NCBI GenBank assembly: GCA_047633055.1
Contig: JBLIEI010000012.1
Coordinates: 1-64,000 of the forward strand
From: CALJFL01 sp047633055
GTDB lineage: Bacteria; Pseudomonadota; Gammaproteobacteria; Pseudomonadales; Halieaceae
Reading direction: 5' to 3'
Length of the DNA stretch: 64,000 bases
Under the pieces are notes generated by a model. It saw nothing but the letters and a program-made list of their open reading frames with translations, did not search any database and had not been told where the DNA came from. The position numbers and the translations under genes are program-made. Positions 54,101-63,997 of the stretch are shown piece by piece. How positions within the stretch are numbered: position 1 is the first letter of the stretch; each line of letters begins with the position of its first letter.

Positions 54101-55287
54101 TGTCCAACGAGATTGCCATCATCGGAGCCGGTATGCACCCCTGGGGGAAGTGGGGACACAATTTCGTAGAGTACGGTGTCGCTGCCGCCAGAGAGGCCCT
54201 ACAAGATGCCGGCATTCCATGGCAAGACGTGGGATTTGTCTCCGGCGGAGCTACGATGCGCTGCGGCTATCCCGGCTATGTCGCGGGCGCCACCTTTGCC
54301 CAGGCCCTTGGATGGCAGGGCGCTGAGGTCAATACATCTTACGCTGCCTGCGCGTCTGGTTCCCAGGCGCTGGCGGCCGCCCGCAACAAAATTCTCGCCG
54401 GCGAATGTGAGGTCGCTCTGGTGGTTGGCGCCGACACCACACCCAAGGGGTTCTTAGCCCCCGCAGGCGGTTACCGACCGGAAGACCCTGACTGGGTCCG
54501 GTTTTATCTGGGTATTACCAATCCTACCTATTTTGCCCTGTACGCCAGAAGAAGGATGGACCTATACGGTGACACCCTGGAGGATTTCGCGGCGGTGAAG
54601 GTCAAAAATGCACTGGCGGGAAGCAAGAACCCCCGTGCCCGCTATCGCAAATGCTTCACCCTGGAAGACGTAGCCGCCTCCGCGGTGGTCGCCGACCCGC
54701 TGCGGCTAATGGATATTTGCGCCACCAGCGATGGCGGCGCCGCACTCATTGTTACCAGCCTCGACTACGCCAGAAAACTGGGTAAAGAAAACGCACCCAG
54801 AGTAGCGGCAATCTCGACTGTAACCCCCACCTTCGCCAGTGCCGTTGTGGAAATGCCCGACATTGCCACCGATTCAGCGGCTGCAGCGGGCATCGAGGCC
54901 CATAGCTATCGCAGCTCTTTACCGGTAAAAGCTTACGAGGAGGCGGGAATCGGACCAGAGGATGTTGATCTGGCAGAAGTGTATGACCTGTCTACCGCAT
55001 TAGAGCTGGACTGGATTGAAGATCTGCAACTCGCTCCTCGCGGCGGCGCGGCCGAGTTGTTGCGTCGGGGAGACACATCCGTAGGCGGCAGGATTCCAAT
55101 CAACGCCTCCGGCGGACTCGCTTGCTTTGGCGAAGCGGTCCCCGCACAGGCGATTGCCCAAATCTGCGAACTGACTTGGCAACTGCGGGGTGAAGCCGGC
55201 GATCGCCAGGTCCATGGAGCACGGGTAGGGATCACCGCAAATCAGGGTCTGTTTGGCCACGGCAGCTCCGTGATCGTCAAACGCTAG
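54100..55287 (+). CDS. Thiolase-like / lipid-transfer (SCP-x type) protein with altered active site
   Basis: The 395-residue protein has the thiolase fold. The nucleophile-type Cys is retained (SYAACASGSQALAAARN), but the GHP catalytic His motif reads GEA (GGLACFGEAVPAQAIAQ) and the C-terminal Cys motif is replaced by ANQGLFGHGSS. Together with the DUF35 partner this resembles acyl-CoA lipid-transfer or aldolase complexes of sterol side-chain degradation rather than a standard acetyl-CoA acetyltransferase. The start ATG overlaps the DUF35 stop. It converges on a MaoC hydratase across a short pseudogene. Confidence 0.88.
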   Translation: MSNEIAIIGAGMHPWGKWGHNFVEYGVAAAREALQDAGIPWQDVGFVSGGATMRCGYPGYVAGATFAQALGWQGAEVNTSYAACASGSQALAAARNKILAGECEVALVVGADTTPKGFLAPAGGYRPEDPDWVRFYLGITNPTYFALYARRRMDLYGDTLEDFAAVKVKNALAGSKNPRARYRKCFTLEDVAASAVVADPLRLMDICATSDGGAALIVTSLDYARKLGKENAPRVAAISTVTPTFASAVVEMPDIATDSAAAAGIEAHSYRSSLPVKAYEEAGIGPEDVDLAEVYDLSTALELDWIEDLQLAPRGGAAELLRRGDTSVGGRIPINASGGLACFGEAVPAQAIAQICELTWQLRGEAGDRQVHGARVGITANQGLFGHGSSVIVKR

Positions 55288-55354
55288 CGATTGCTGCAAC
55301 CGTCGACACTGGCATCTCACTACCCGCGTTGATAGCCTTTTCATGCTCTCTTGT

Positions 55355-55453
55355 TCAGGGGGCTCCCGCCGAGGCCTGCTTGAGATAAACCATCAGATCT
55401 GCTCGCTGCTGTGCATCAGGCACACCCCGAAGTTGATCATCAATCCTATCAAT
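55355..55453 (-). pseudogene. C-terminal remnant of a cytochrome c
   Basis: On the minus strand about 30 codons read IDDQLRGVPDAQQRADLMVY and then LKQASAGAP before a TGA at 55355-55357. This is the C-terminal helix pattern of class I cytochromes c (DAQQRADL.AYLK). A TGA stands a few codons upstream (about 55457) and no CXXCH motif or start is present. Too short to be expressed as a cytochrome; it marks decay or deletion between the thiolase and MaoC genes. Confidence 0.6.
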
Positions 55454-55487
55454 TCAATGACCGCTTCCCGCCAATTCCATACTGGTC

Positions 55488-55949
55488 TCAAGCATTAGGA
55501 TAAAACCGACTAATCGTATCGATAACACAAGCAGGCTTATCACTCCCTTCAACTTCTATCGTCATCCGCACGACAACCTGGACAGATCCCTTGATCGATT
55601 CTGCACTGATGATCTCTCCGCGACCCCTGAGCCAGCTACCAACAGGTACCGCTGCAGGAAAACGCACTTTTTCACAGCCATAGTTAACGCCCATTGAGAT
55701 ATTTTCCACTCGCATTATCTGGGGTAGAAACAGGTTGGCCAGGGACAAACTGAGGTAACCGTGGGCGATGGTCGCGCCATAGGGCCCCGCAGCCGCACGG
55801 CCAGGATCTACATGAATCCATTGATGATCACCCGTTGCCTCGGCAAACAAATCAATTCGATGCTGATCAATTTTGAGCCAGTCACTGGCGCCCAAATTTT
55901 GCCCCACGGCGGACAGCAACCCTGCGGGTTCAGCAAATATCGTCGTCAT
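55488..55949 (-). CDS. MaoC-family (R)-specific enoyl-CoA hydratase-like protein
   Basis: I use the ATG at 55949 (MTTIFAEPAGLLS), 153 residues. The hot-dog fold hydratase-2 motif is clear: catalytic Asp and His in FAEATGDHQWIHVDPGRAAA, then GATIAHGYLSLSL. Such proteins hydrate enoyl-CoA esters in fatty acid or sterol side-chain oxidation. It faces the thiolase/DUF35 pair across the cytochrome remnant. Confidence 0.88.
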   Translation of the reverse strand: MTTIFAEPAGLLSAVGQNLGASDWLKIDQHRIDLFAEATGDHQWIHVDPGRAAAGPYGATIAHGYLSLSLANLFLPQIMRVENISMGVNYGCEKVRFPAAVPVGSWLRGRGEIISAESIKGSVQVVVRMTIEVEGSDKPACVIDTISRFYPNA

Positions 55950-56073
55950 TAGTACCAAGCCACTTATATTGCAAATTTAAAGAAAACTATATCATTGCAA
56001 CAACGAGATTATGCATAAACGACATTGTTAGCTATAGTTAACCTCTAAATAATAAACTCTCAAGGAAATGACG

Positions 56074-56889
56074 ATGAACGGCGTTGAAACTGGCGGTATC
56101 CTGGCCCTGTACGTGGTCCCATGGGCGATAAAAATCGCTCTCGCAGTAGTTATATTTTATGTTGGCCGCAAAGCCGTAGGCATGGGGGTAGGGTTAGCTG
56201 AAAAAATGATGCGGCGCCAGGAGATGGACGACATTTTGATTCGTTTCGTCGCCTCTATCATTCGCTGGGTGTTATTGCTCTTCGTCATCATTGCCGCCTT
56301 GAGTCAATTGGGCATAGACACGACCTCACTCATCGCTTTATTGGGTGCTGCAGGACTGGCTATAGGCCTGTCACTGCAGGGCTCACTGTCAAACTTTGCC
56401 TCCGGCGTTATGTTGATCATCTTCCGTCCGTTCACCAAGGGCGACTTTGTTGAGGCCGGAGGTGCCACCGGCGTGGTCGATAGCATCAGTATCTTTACAA
56501 CCACCATGACAACGCCAGACAACAAAGAGGTCATCATTCCCAACGGTGCCGTTCTGGGGGGCAATATCACTAACTTCTCCGCTAGGCCAACCCGCAGGGT
56601 AGATATGGTATTTGGCATTTCTTACGATGACGATCTGTTGCTGGCCAAGAAACTGTTAGAAGAAATTATTGCGGCAGATGATCGCGTACTAGCAGAGCCC
56701 GCACCCCTTGTTACCGTCGGCGAACTCGCTGACTCCAGCGTCAACTTTCTGGTTCGTCCCTGGGTAAAGGCGGAAGACTACTGGGGCGTCACTTGGGATA
56801 CCACAGAAGCGGTCAAACTGAAGTTTGACGCAGCCGGTATCAGCATCCCATATCCGCAAATGGATGTGCATATGAACAAGGCGGAGTAA
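56074..56889 (+). CDS. Small-conductance mechanosensitive channel (MscS)
   Basis: The 271-residue protein has three membrane helices. The pore helix (LIALLGAAGLAIGLSLQGSL then SNFASG) shows the Ala-Gly packing of MscS, and the beta domain follows with FTKGDFVEAGGATGVVDSI and TPDNKEVIIPNGAVLGGNI. It releases solutes on hypo-osmotic shock. ATG 56074 is chosen because AAGGA is seven bases upstream; ATG 56068 is too close to it. Confidence 0.93.
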   Translation: MNGVETGGILALYVVPWAIKIALAVVIFYVGRKAVGMGVGLAEKMMRRQEMDDILIRFVASIIRWVLLLFVIIAALSQLGIDTTSLIALLGAAGLAIGLSLQGSLSNFASGVMLIIFRPFTKGDFVEAGGATGVVDSISIFTTTMTTPDNKEVIIPNGAVLGGNITNFSARPTRRVDMVFGISYDDDLLLAKKLLEEIIAADDRVLAEPAPLVTVGELADSSVNFLVRPWVKAEDYWGVTWDTTEAVKLKFDAAGISIPYPQMDVHMNKAE

Positions 56890-57035
56890 TTTTTCAGGCC
56901 GCTGAGTTCCTTACAAGAACTTCACAATCAACCGGAGTCCCGTTGTGATATAAATCAAGCTCCGGTCTTGCGCATCCCAACCGCCTTTGCCGGCCTAATA
57001 AATACTCTGTAGTACCGGCGAGAGTGGTTTTTATT

Positions 57036-58238
57036 GTGACACAAAAACCAAGGCAATTTTTTCTATCCCTAATACTGTTGGGTGGTGCTGCCATAGTTTC
57101 GGGAGCCCTGTTTCTAAACCGACCCTCTTCGGCTATCTCTGAGCCAGTTTACGTCCCTATAACCGTCGATGTTGCACAGGCAGTCAAGCAGACCATCCGT
57201 ATCCCGGTCGTAGCCCAGGGAACAGTTTCCGCATTGCAATCGACGAACATACAGGCTGAAGTCAAGGGGCGCGTTGTCGAGTTGTCGCCCGCACTTAATG
57301 TCGGGGGGTTCATAGCCGCCAATGAGGTCATGCTACGAATCGACCCCCGTGACTACCAAACCAACCTTTTACGCGCTCTAGCTGCGGTGGAATCAGCTGA
57401 AAGCAGTCTTGCTCAGGAGCGCGGCCGAGCCCAAGTGGCAAAACGAGAATGGGAGAAACTTCCCCAGGGTAGTCAACGTAGTCAGGACGCCAAAGACCTA
57501 TACCTGCGTAAGCCGCAACTGGAGCAGGCCGAAGCACAGCTGTTAGCTGCACGCGCCGACCACAACACGGCCAAAGACAATTTAGACCGTACCGTAATCC
57601 GCTCACCCTACGATGCGATCATCCGCGAGAAACAGACTGATCTTGGGCAGTTCGTTGCTGCAGGAAGCCCGTTGGCGGCTGTTTTCTCGGTGGAATACGC
57701 TGAAGTTCGCCTGCCAATTCCGCAGAGCAAACTGGCCTATCTGGATTTGCCGGGTTTAAATGGCTATGAGCAGGGAGTATCCATAGATTTGCATACCAAC
57801 GTGGCGGGTGACATCAACCACTGGCAGGCAAGGCTGGATCGCACAGAGGGGGTATTTGATGAACGTTCCAGGGCGCTGTTCACTGTCGCACGCATAGAAG
57901 ACCCCTACGGTTTAAAACATCCAGAGAGAGGCGCATTGCGCATTGGCACATTCGTCAACGCAACCATTCAGGGCAAGGCCATTGAAGGGCTCGTCCGCCT
58001 ACCGAGATACATCTTACGCGCAGGCAACAATTTGTGGGTGGTCGATACCAACAATCGACTGCGAAACCGTCAGGTTACTGTCCTGAGAACCGGCGGCGAT
58101 CAAATTTATGTCTCCCAGGGATTGCAGGAAAACGATTTAGTCTCACTGACAACGGTCGATACCAGTCTGGATGGCGCCGAGGTCAGCATAATCTCCCGCA
58201 CACCAAGCAATAAGCTGCAAGGCTTGAAAGGGCAATGA
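57036..58238 (+). CDS. RND efflux periplasmic adaptor (membrane fusion protein)
   Basis: The protein has an N-terminal anchor or signal (QFFLSLILLGGAAIVSGALF), a biotinyl-lipoyl half (VAQGTVSALQSTNIQAEVKG; GGFIAANEVMLRIDPRDYQ), a helical hairpin (about 100-165), the second lipoyl half (VIRSPYDAIIREKQTDLGQF) and beta-barrel domains. It links the RND pump to an outer-membrane channel, which is not encoded nearby. The start is a GTG at 57036 or 57024; no strong ribosome site separates them. It overlaps the pump gene by four bases. Confidence 0.92.
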   Translation: MTQKPRQFFLSLILLGGAAIVSGALFLNRPSSAISEPVYVPITVDVAQAVKQTIRIPVVAQGTVSALQSTNIQAEVKGRVVELSPALNVGGFIAANEVMLRIDPRDYQTNLLRALAAVESAESSLAQERGRAQVAKREWEKLPQGSQRSQDAKDLYLRKPQLEQAEAQLLAARADHNTAKDNLDRTVIRSPYDAIIREKQTDLGQFVAAGSPLAAVFSVEYAEVRLPIPQSKLAYLDLPGLNGYEQGVSIDLHTNVAGDINHWQARLDRTEGVFDERSRALFTVARIEDPYGLKHPERGALRIGTFVNATIQGKAIEGLVRLPRYILRAGNNLWVVDTNNRLRNRQVTVLRTGGDQIYVSQGLQENDLVSLTTVDTSLDGAEVSIISRTPSNKLQGLKGQ

Positions 58239-61200
58239 GTGACGTGCGCCGTAAGGGCATCATTGCCTGGTTCGCTTATAACCCGGTCGCTGCCAATTTA
58301 TTGATGATTATCATTATGGTGGTGGGCTTGGGATCGGCGCTCTCAATCCCAAGAGCGATGTTTCCCTCATTCGATATTGACCGTATTTTAATCTCCGTTA
58401 CCTACCCGGGAGCAGCACCTGAGGAAGTTGAGAAAGGCGTCGTTCTAAGGATCGAAGAAGCCATCAAAGACGTGAATGGTATCAAGCGAGTTGAATCGGA
58501 TTCATTCGAATCCCGTGCGCAGTTGTTTATTGCGCCAGTGGATGGAGTTGATCTGGGCAAGCTCACCGACGACATTCGTAACCAGATTGATGCGATTCAA
58601 CACTTCCCGGACGATGTTGAAAAAGCCATTATTCGCCAGCTGGAAATAGAATTTCCAGCAATAACCATTCAAATTTCCGGCGCATTGAGTGAACGAGCCA
58701 TGACCGCTCTGGCCGACGAAATCAGGCGGGAAGTCGTCACCGAACCGCAGGTGTCCGCTGCCAAAGTCGTGGGGGCTAGAGAATACGAGATATCAATTGA
58801 AATATCCGAGTCTCTGCTGCGTGAATATCACCTGACGCTCGCTGAAGTTGCTCGAATGATATCGGTTTCTTCCCTGGATCTACCTGCGGGATCCCTGCAA
58901 ACCACCAACGGCGATATCATGCTGCGCACTATTGGCCAAGCCTATGATCAGCAGGATTTTGAGGACATTGTATTGCGTACGTATCCTGACGGCACCCGCC
59001 TGCTGCTAGGCGATATTGCAACGGTTGACGACGGTTTCGTTGATGGCGTGGGGTTTTCCACTTTCGATGGACAGTACTCGATCGGTGTCAACGTATTTGC
59101 CACTGGCGATCAAGACGTGGTGGATACTGCAGACGCTGCCAAGGCCTATGTGGCACAAAAACAGGCATCGCTACCCGAGGGTGTGAAACTGGAGGTCTGG
59201 GCGGACTTCACCTATTACCTGAAGGATCGCCTGGGAATGATGCTGCGAAATCTGGCCGTGGGAGCGCTGCTGGTCTTCATTGTCCTGGCGCTTTTTTTAG
59301 AGATTAAGCTGGCGTTCTGGGTGATGTTGGGCATTCCTGTGTGTTTCCTAGGTGCAATGGCAATGATCAATACGCCCTACATCGATGCCAGTTTAAATAT
59401 GATCAGTATTTTTGGATTTATCCTGGTCCTGGGAATTGTAGTGGATGACGCTATCATCATGGGTGAGAGTGCCTACACTGAACAGGAACTGCACGGTCAC
59501 AGCGCAGAACATGTTATCAACGGGGTCCATAGGGTAAGTACTCCCGCTACCTTTGGCGTCCTTACGACCATTTTGGCGTTTATGCCTACTCTGTTTATAG
59601 CCGGGCCCTTTGCGGCATTTCCCGAGGCCTGCGGCATCGTGGTGATTTTTTGTCTGATCTTTTCGCTGGTCGAATCCAAGTGGATACTGCCCGCACATCT
59701 CGCGCACAGTAAGCCGACCCGCAGCCGACTATTATTGCAGGTCGATCACGTACAGGAAGCCGTCAACAGACACCTGCGCAGGTTTGTCCAGAATCGCTAT
59801 CTCCCGCTAGTAGAACGTTGTGTTCGCAATCGCTATCTCACGCTATCGTTTTTTTTGGCGCTGCTCATTCTCTGCGCTGGTCTCATTCTTGGCGGCCTGG
59901 TTCGAACGGTTATTGCTCCAGATGTACCGGGGGAATATATCAAGGCTGAGTTACGCATGGTGCAAGGTACACCGACCGAGCGCACCATTGAGACAGTCAA
60001 GAAAATAGCCAGCGCAATGCAAAAAGTCGAGTCCGACTATCAGCTTGAATCGGGCACCGATGAATCCCTTATTCAACATATCGTAGCCTACGGGTTTGAG
60101 CAAATAAACGGAGCACTGACCGTTGAGCTTACCAAGGAGGATCAGCGCAACATCCACACCCAGGAAATTGCCCGCCGTTGGCGCGAGGCAATAACCAACC
60201 TCCACGGCGTAGAAGTTATGGCTGTATCAACTGCGGATGGACCAAAGTTCGGCCCGGCCATTGCCTTTGATTTGAAGCATCAGGACTTCGATACGCTGCG
60301 AACCGCAGCTGAAGAGTTGGAAGGAGCATTACGTCACTACGATGGGATCTTCGACATTCGCAATGGCGCCAGTGATACCGCTGAGGAGTTTCATCTGGAT
60401 ATTTTGCCAGAGGCAGAGTCTCTGGGGCTTAGTCGTTTCGACCTCGGCAACCAGGTACGACACGCGTTCTACGGCGTAGAAGCTCAACGAGTCCAGCGCG
60501 GCTATGATGAAGTCAAAGTAATGGTGCGCTATCCACGCGCCGACAGGGAAAGCATCAGTAGTTTGAACAGTATGTATATTCGCACCCCGGACGGCGATGA
60601 GGTGCCCTTTGACACTGTCGCCAAGCTGCAGGTGAAACAGGGCCTGGTGAAAGCAACCCATTTAGACTACCAGCGTGCGGCAGAGGTCACTGCAGAGGCT
60701 GACAAAGCCACTGTGGAGCCGTCTAAGGTTATCGCCAGTATTGAGCAAGACTTTATGCCCGATCTGCTGGAAAAATATCCCGGGCTCAGCTATGGCATCT
60801 CCGGCTTGGCGGATGAAGAGCGGCGGGCGGCGACCAGTATGGGCATCGGTTTTGGCCTGGCGCTGTTTGGTATCTATGCGCTGCTGGCAATACCGACCAA
60901 ATCCTACCTTCAGCCGCTGATAATTATGGGAGTAATTCCTTTCGGAATTATTGGCGCGATCGTTGGACACTGGGCATTGGGTTTGCCGATCAGCCTGATG
61001 TCGCTGATGGGGGTTATTGCTCTCAGTGGTGTGGTGGTAAACGACAGCCTGATTCTGGTCGACTACGTCAACAAATCAGTAGCCGCAGGTGAACCAAGGC
61101 AAAGTGCGGTAATGTCCGCGGGTCGCTATCGCTTTCGAGCCATATTACTGACTTCCCTAACGACTTTTTTTGGCCTTGCACCCATGTTGCTAGAGCGCAG

Positions 61201-61381
61201 TGCGCAGGCTCAGGAAATATTGCCCATGGCTGTCTCGCTCGCTTTCGGTATCGTCTTTGCCACCGTGATAACCCTGTTACTGGTACCCTGCCTGTATATG
61301 ATTCTGGACGATCTGGATCGCTGGTGGTCTAATCGAACTTCAGACACTTTGCCGGGCAGTGCAAATAAGCGACCCGCTTAG
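58235..61381 (+). CDS. RND-family efflux permease (AcrB/MexF-like)
   Basis: The 1048-residue pump shows the RND repeat architecture: twelve membrane helices in two halves and two large periplasmic loops. The proton-relay Asp pair is in LGIVVDDAIIMGESAYTEQE, and the second half has LMGVIALSGVVVNDSLILVD. The first helix starts NPVAANLLMIIIMVVGLG, typical of the HAE2-like group that pairs with this adaptor type. Substrate is unknown. It forms an operon with the adaptor; the rhodanese gene follows 20 bp later. Confidence 0.94.
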   Translation: MSDVRRKGIIAWFAYNPVAANLLMIIIMVVGLGSALSIPRAMFPSFDIDRILISVTYPGAAPEEVEKGVVLRIEEAIKDVNGIKRVESDSFESRAQLFIAPVDGVDLGKLTDDIRNQIDAIQHFPDDVEKAIIRQLEIEFPAITIQISGALSERAMTALADEIRREVVTEPQVSAAKVVGAREYEISIEISESLLREYHLTLAEVARMISVSSLDLPAGSLQTTNGDIMLRTIGQAYDQQDFEDIVLRTYPDGTRLLLGDIATVDDGFVDGVGFSTFDGQYSIGVNVFATGDQDVVDTADAAKAYVAQKQASLPEGVKLEVWADFTYYLKDRLGMMLRNLAVGALLVFIVLALFLEIKLAFWVMLGIPVCFLGAMAMINTPYIDASLNMISIFGFILVLGIVVDDAIIMGESAYTEQELHGHSAEHVINGVHRVSTPATFGVLTTILAFMPTLFIAGPFAAFPEACGIVVIFCLIFSLVESKWILPAHLAHSKPTRSRLLLQVDHVQEAVNRHLRRFVQNRYLPLVERCVRNRYLTLSFFLALLILCAGLILGGLVRTVIAPDVPGEYIKAELRMVQGTPTERTIETVKKIASAMQKVESDYQLESGTDESLIQHIVAYGFEQINGALTVELTKEDQRNIHTQEIARRWREAITNLHGVEVMAVSTADGPKFGPAIAFDLKHQDFDTLRTAAEELEGALRHYDGIFDIRNGASDTAEEFHLDILPEAESLGLSRFDLGNQVRHAFYGVEAQRVQRGYDEVKVMVRYPRADRESISSLNSMYIRTPDGDEVPFDTVAKLQVKQGLVKATHLDYQRAAEVTAEADKATVEPSKVIASIEQDFMPDLLEKYPGLSYGISGLADEERRAATSMGIGFGLALFGIYALLAIPTKSYLQPLIIMGVIPFGIIGAIVGHWALGLPISLMSLMGVIALSGVVVNDSLILVDYVNKSVAAGEPRQSAVMSAGRYRFRAILLTSLTTFFGLAPMLLERSAQAQEILPMAVSLAFGIVFATVITLLLVPCLYMILDDLDRWWSNRTSDTLPGSANKRPA

Positions 61382-61401
61382 TTAAACGTATGGAGACAAA
61401 C

Positions 61402-61719
61402 ATGGCACAGTTCGAACGTATTTCTACCACCCAGGCACAACAGATGCTGCAACAGGCAGATGCCCAGCTCGTAGATGTTCGCGATTTCGCTTCTTTCTCG
61501 GCATCCCGAATCGAGGGAGCCCGGCACCTCGACAACACCACCTTGCAGGACTTTATTCAGGACGGCAATCCGGGTCTCCCGGTGATCGTTTACTGCTACC
61601 ACGGCAACTCAAGCCAAAGTGCGGCAGCATTCCTAAACGAAAAAGGTTTTCAGCAGGTGTACAGCGTCGACGGTGGTTTTGAGGCCTGGCGCCAGGAGCA
61701 CCCGGTTATTTCGCCCTAA
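61402..61719 (+). CDS. glpE: Thiosulfate sulfurtransferase GlpE (rhodanese)
   Basis: This is a 105-residue single-domain rhodanese. The active-site loop is CYHGNSSQSAA, with Cys as the persulfide carrier, and the frame has LVDVRDFASFSASRIEGARH and SVDGGFEAWR. The length and loop match GlpE. ATG 61402 is chosen because GGAGA lies just upstream, within the longer frame from 61390. Its end overlaps convergent sppA by four bases. Confidence 0.92.
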   Translation: MAQFERISTTQAQQMLQQADAQLVDVRDFASFSASRIEGARHLDNTTLQDFIQDGNPGLPVIVYCYHGNSSQSAAAFLNEKGFQQVYSVDGGFEAWRQEHPVISP

Positions 61720-63572
61720 GGAACCATGCTGCAGTCAACACAGCGCAAATAGAGATTGCCTGGATCCTCGAGGCTCAGCAAAAGTTCTGCAGCTTCGCGC
61801 ACCGGTGCCAACGCTCGATTGATACTCAGAGACCAGGTACTGTGAGAGAGCAAATTGAGGCTACCCACGCTATCGGCAAGTTGCTCAATAAACTGCTCTC
61901 GCTGAGTTTTCGGTAATTCAATGTAATCAATACGATAGTCTTTAAGGCCCGCTAGATCAGCAGCCGCCTGTATTGCGTCGTGCAGGCTTCCCAACTTGTC
62001 AACCAGGCCGATTTCAACTGCATCACTCGCACTCCACACTCTGCCCTGAGCAATGGTGTCCACCTGCTCAAAACTCATACCACGACCCTCTGCCACTAGC
62101 GCCACAAAACCACGGTAAGTGTGTTGCACAGACGCGGTGATTGATTCTGCAATGGCTGGACTCAGGGGTCTATCGAGCCGCAGCGAACCGGCCAGCTCCG
62201 TAGTGCCCACGCCATCGGTTTGAATACCCACTCGCTCCAGCAGTTGCTCAAACGTGGGGAAGGCGGCAAACACCCCAATGCTGCCGGTGATGGTCCCTGG
62301 AGTCGCCCATATCTGATCCGCGTTGGCTGCAATATAGTAGCCGCCAGACGCCGCAACCGAACCCATCGATACGACCACAGGTAAGCCCTGAGCTTTCGCA
62401 CTGATCAATTCTCTACGAATCACTTCAGAAGCAAATACGCTGCCACCACCGGTAGACACTCGCAGCACCAAAGCGCTAACACCATTTTTATTGATTGCCG
62501 TTTTAATCAGTTGAGACAGGGTATCCCCACCGATACTGCCGGGCGGTTGTTCGCCGGGTAGAATATTACCGCTGGCGGTGACTACCGCCACACTATCGCC
62601 TGCCGAACCAGGCGCGCCCTGCTCCGGAGTAGCCCGTTTACGGGCAATATAGTCCTCGAATACAACAGCCTCAAAACTGCCCTCTTCGCTGCGGGCACCG
62701 ACTACATCGGCAATGTAGTCCAAGGCCTCACCGCGCTGCATCAGTTTGTCGACGAGGTTCGCGTCAAGCGCAACGCGGGCAATGTCGCCCTGCGCAACGG
62801 TCAGCTTTTGGCCATAGGTGTTGACGTATTCATCGATACTACCTGCAGCCAACTCGCGCTGACTTTCTACTGTCTGGGTATATTGCTGCCACAACTGATT
62901 TAACCAACGCCCGGTGATCTGTTTCTCGTCCTCAGACATACTGTCGCGTAAAAAAGGCTCAGCCATCGATTTGTGTTCACCGGCTTTGAACACGTGCATA
63001 GTCACCGAAGCCTTGGCCAGGGCGTCGCGGAAATAGTTCCGATAGCTGCTGAACCCTTCAATGGCGACTCCACCAAAGGGATGCAGAATCACGGTGTCAG
63101 CATAACTGGCAAGCAAATACTGGTCTTGGCTAAAATAATCTCCGACCGCTACCACTGGCTTACCGCTGGTTTTGAATGACTCGATAGCGACCGAGATTTC
63201 CTGAGATCTGCTAATTCCAACGGACAACAACTGATCGAAATCCATCACCAGACTAGTAATAGCAGGATCATCACGGGCAATATCAACGGCAGCAATCACA
63301 TCACGCAGCAGAACCTCATGCTGTCCAGGAGTTGCTTCCACCAACACCGACTGCAGTGGATCAACGTAGGATTTTTGATCAACAATGGTACCCATAGGAT
63401 TGAGTAGTAAGGCAGCCCGAGTCGGAACAGGCTGCGGGCTTTCGGCGGAAAAAGCGACATATATAACGAATAACACTAGCAGGAACAAAATGTTAGACAG
63501 CGCCACACGCACATGGGTAATGCCGTTCCATACAGCTCCTGGTAAACGGCGTATCAGCGGAGGCCGACTCAT
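61716..63572 (-). CDS. sppA: Signal peptide peptidase SppA (67K type)
   Basis: SppA degrades cleaved signal peptides in the inner membrane. I use the ATG at 63572 (MSRPPLIRRLPGAVWN), giving 618 residues, the E. coli length; the longer frame has no family match. A single N-terminal helix (ALSNILFLLVLFVIYVAF) is followed by two ClpP-like domains. The catalytic Lys is in AGEHKSMAEPFLRDSM and the Ser in SMGSVAASGGYYIAANA. It overlaps the DUF2069 gene by four bases. Confidence 0.96.
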   Translation of the reverse strand: MSRPPLIRRLPGAVWNGITHVRVALSNILFLLVLFVIYVAFSAESPQPVPTRAALLLNPMGTIVDQKSYVDPLQSVLVEATPGQHEVLLRDVIAAVDIARDDPAITSLVMDFDQLLSVGISRSQEISVAIESFKTSGKPVVAVGDYFSQDQYLLASYADTVILHPFGGVAIEGFSSYRNYFRDALAKASVTMHVFKAGEHKSMAEPFLRDSMSEDEKQITGRWLNQLWQQYTQTVESQRELAAGSIDEYVNTYGQKLTVAQGDIARVALDANLVDKLMQRGEALDYIADVVGARSEEGSFEAVVFEDYIARKRATPEQGAPGSAGDSVAVVTASGNILPGEQPPGSIGGDTLSQLIKTAINKNGVSALVLRVSTGGGSVFASEVIRRELISAKAQGLPVVVSMGSVAASGGYYIAANADQIWATPGTITGSIGVFAAFPTFEQLLERVGIQTDGVGTTELAGSLRLDRPLSPAIAESITASVQHTYRGFVALVAEGRGMSFEQVDTIAQGRVWSASDAVEIGLVDKLGSLHDAIQAAADLAGLKDYRIDYIELPKTQREQFIEQLADSVGSLNLLSHSTWSLSINRALAPVREAAELLLSLEDPGNLYLRCVDCSMVP

Positions 63573-63997
63573 TCTGCTATCTCCTGGAGCTCTATTGCAG
63601 CACGCAGTTCCTGCGCGCGCCATCGCACATAGAACATAGCCGCGCAAAACAACACGACCACCGAAGTCAAACCAAGCATGGTGAGCACACTATCGGGCTG
63701 AGCAAAAATCCGCTCAACAAGGGCTATAAAGTACATCAAAGAAACAAAGCACAACCAGATATAGCTGCGCAAGCGATCACGTATGATCCCAGGGAAAAAC
63801 AGTAACAGGGGAAATAACTTACCAAACCAGATAATCCCGGGCAGTTGGTGGATCCAGGCATCGGCAAGTTGCTGACCGAAAAGTAGGACGTAGGCCAGCC
63901 AGGTGAGCAGCCAGGCGACATGACTGAGATTCCCTCGCCGCGTCATGTCGCGCTGACCAACGCGAGGCGCGCGACTCTGGAGCCCAGTGCCCGACAC
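63569..63997 (-). CDS. DUF2069 inner-membrane protein
   Basis: The 142-residue protein has about four membrane helices (WLLTWLAYVLLFGQQLADAW; LFPLLLFFPGIIRD; IWLCFVSLMYFIALVERIF; LTMLGLTSVVVLFCAAMFYV), the pattern of DUF2069. Function unknown. The frame opens at 63997, three bases from the window edge, but an ATG at 63946 (MTRRGNLSHVAWLL) is a likelier start. It is coupled to sppA. Confidence 0.82.
   Translation of the reverse strand: MSGTGLQSRAPRVGQRDMTRRGNLSHVAWLLTWLAYVLLFGQQLADAWIHQLPGIIWFGKLFPLLLFFPGIIRDRLRSYIWLCFVSLMYFIALVERIFAQPDSVLTMLGLTSVVVLFCAAMFYVRWRAQELRAAIELQEIAE

Noticed and set aside
58490..58530. TTCGAATCCC tRNA T-loop-like string
   Set aside because: It lies within the RND pump coding sequence and no cloverleaf surrounds it.
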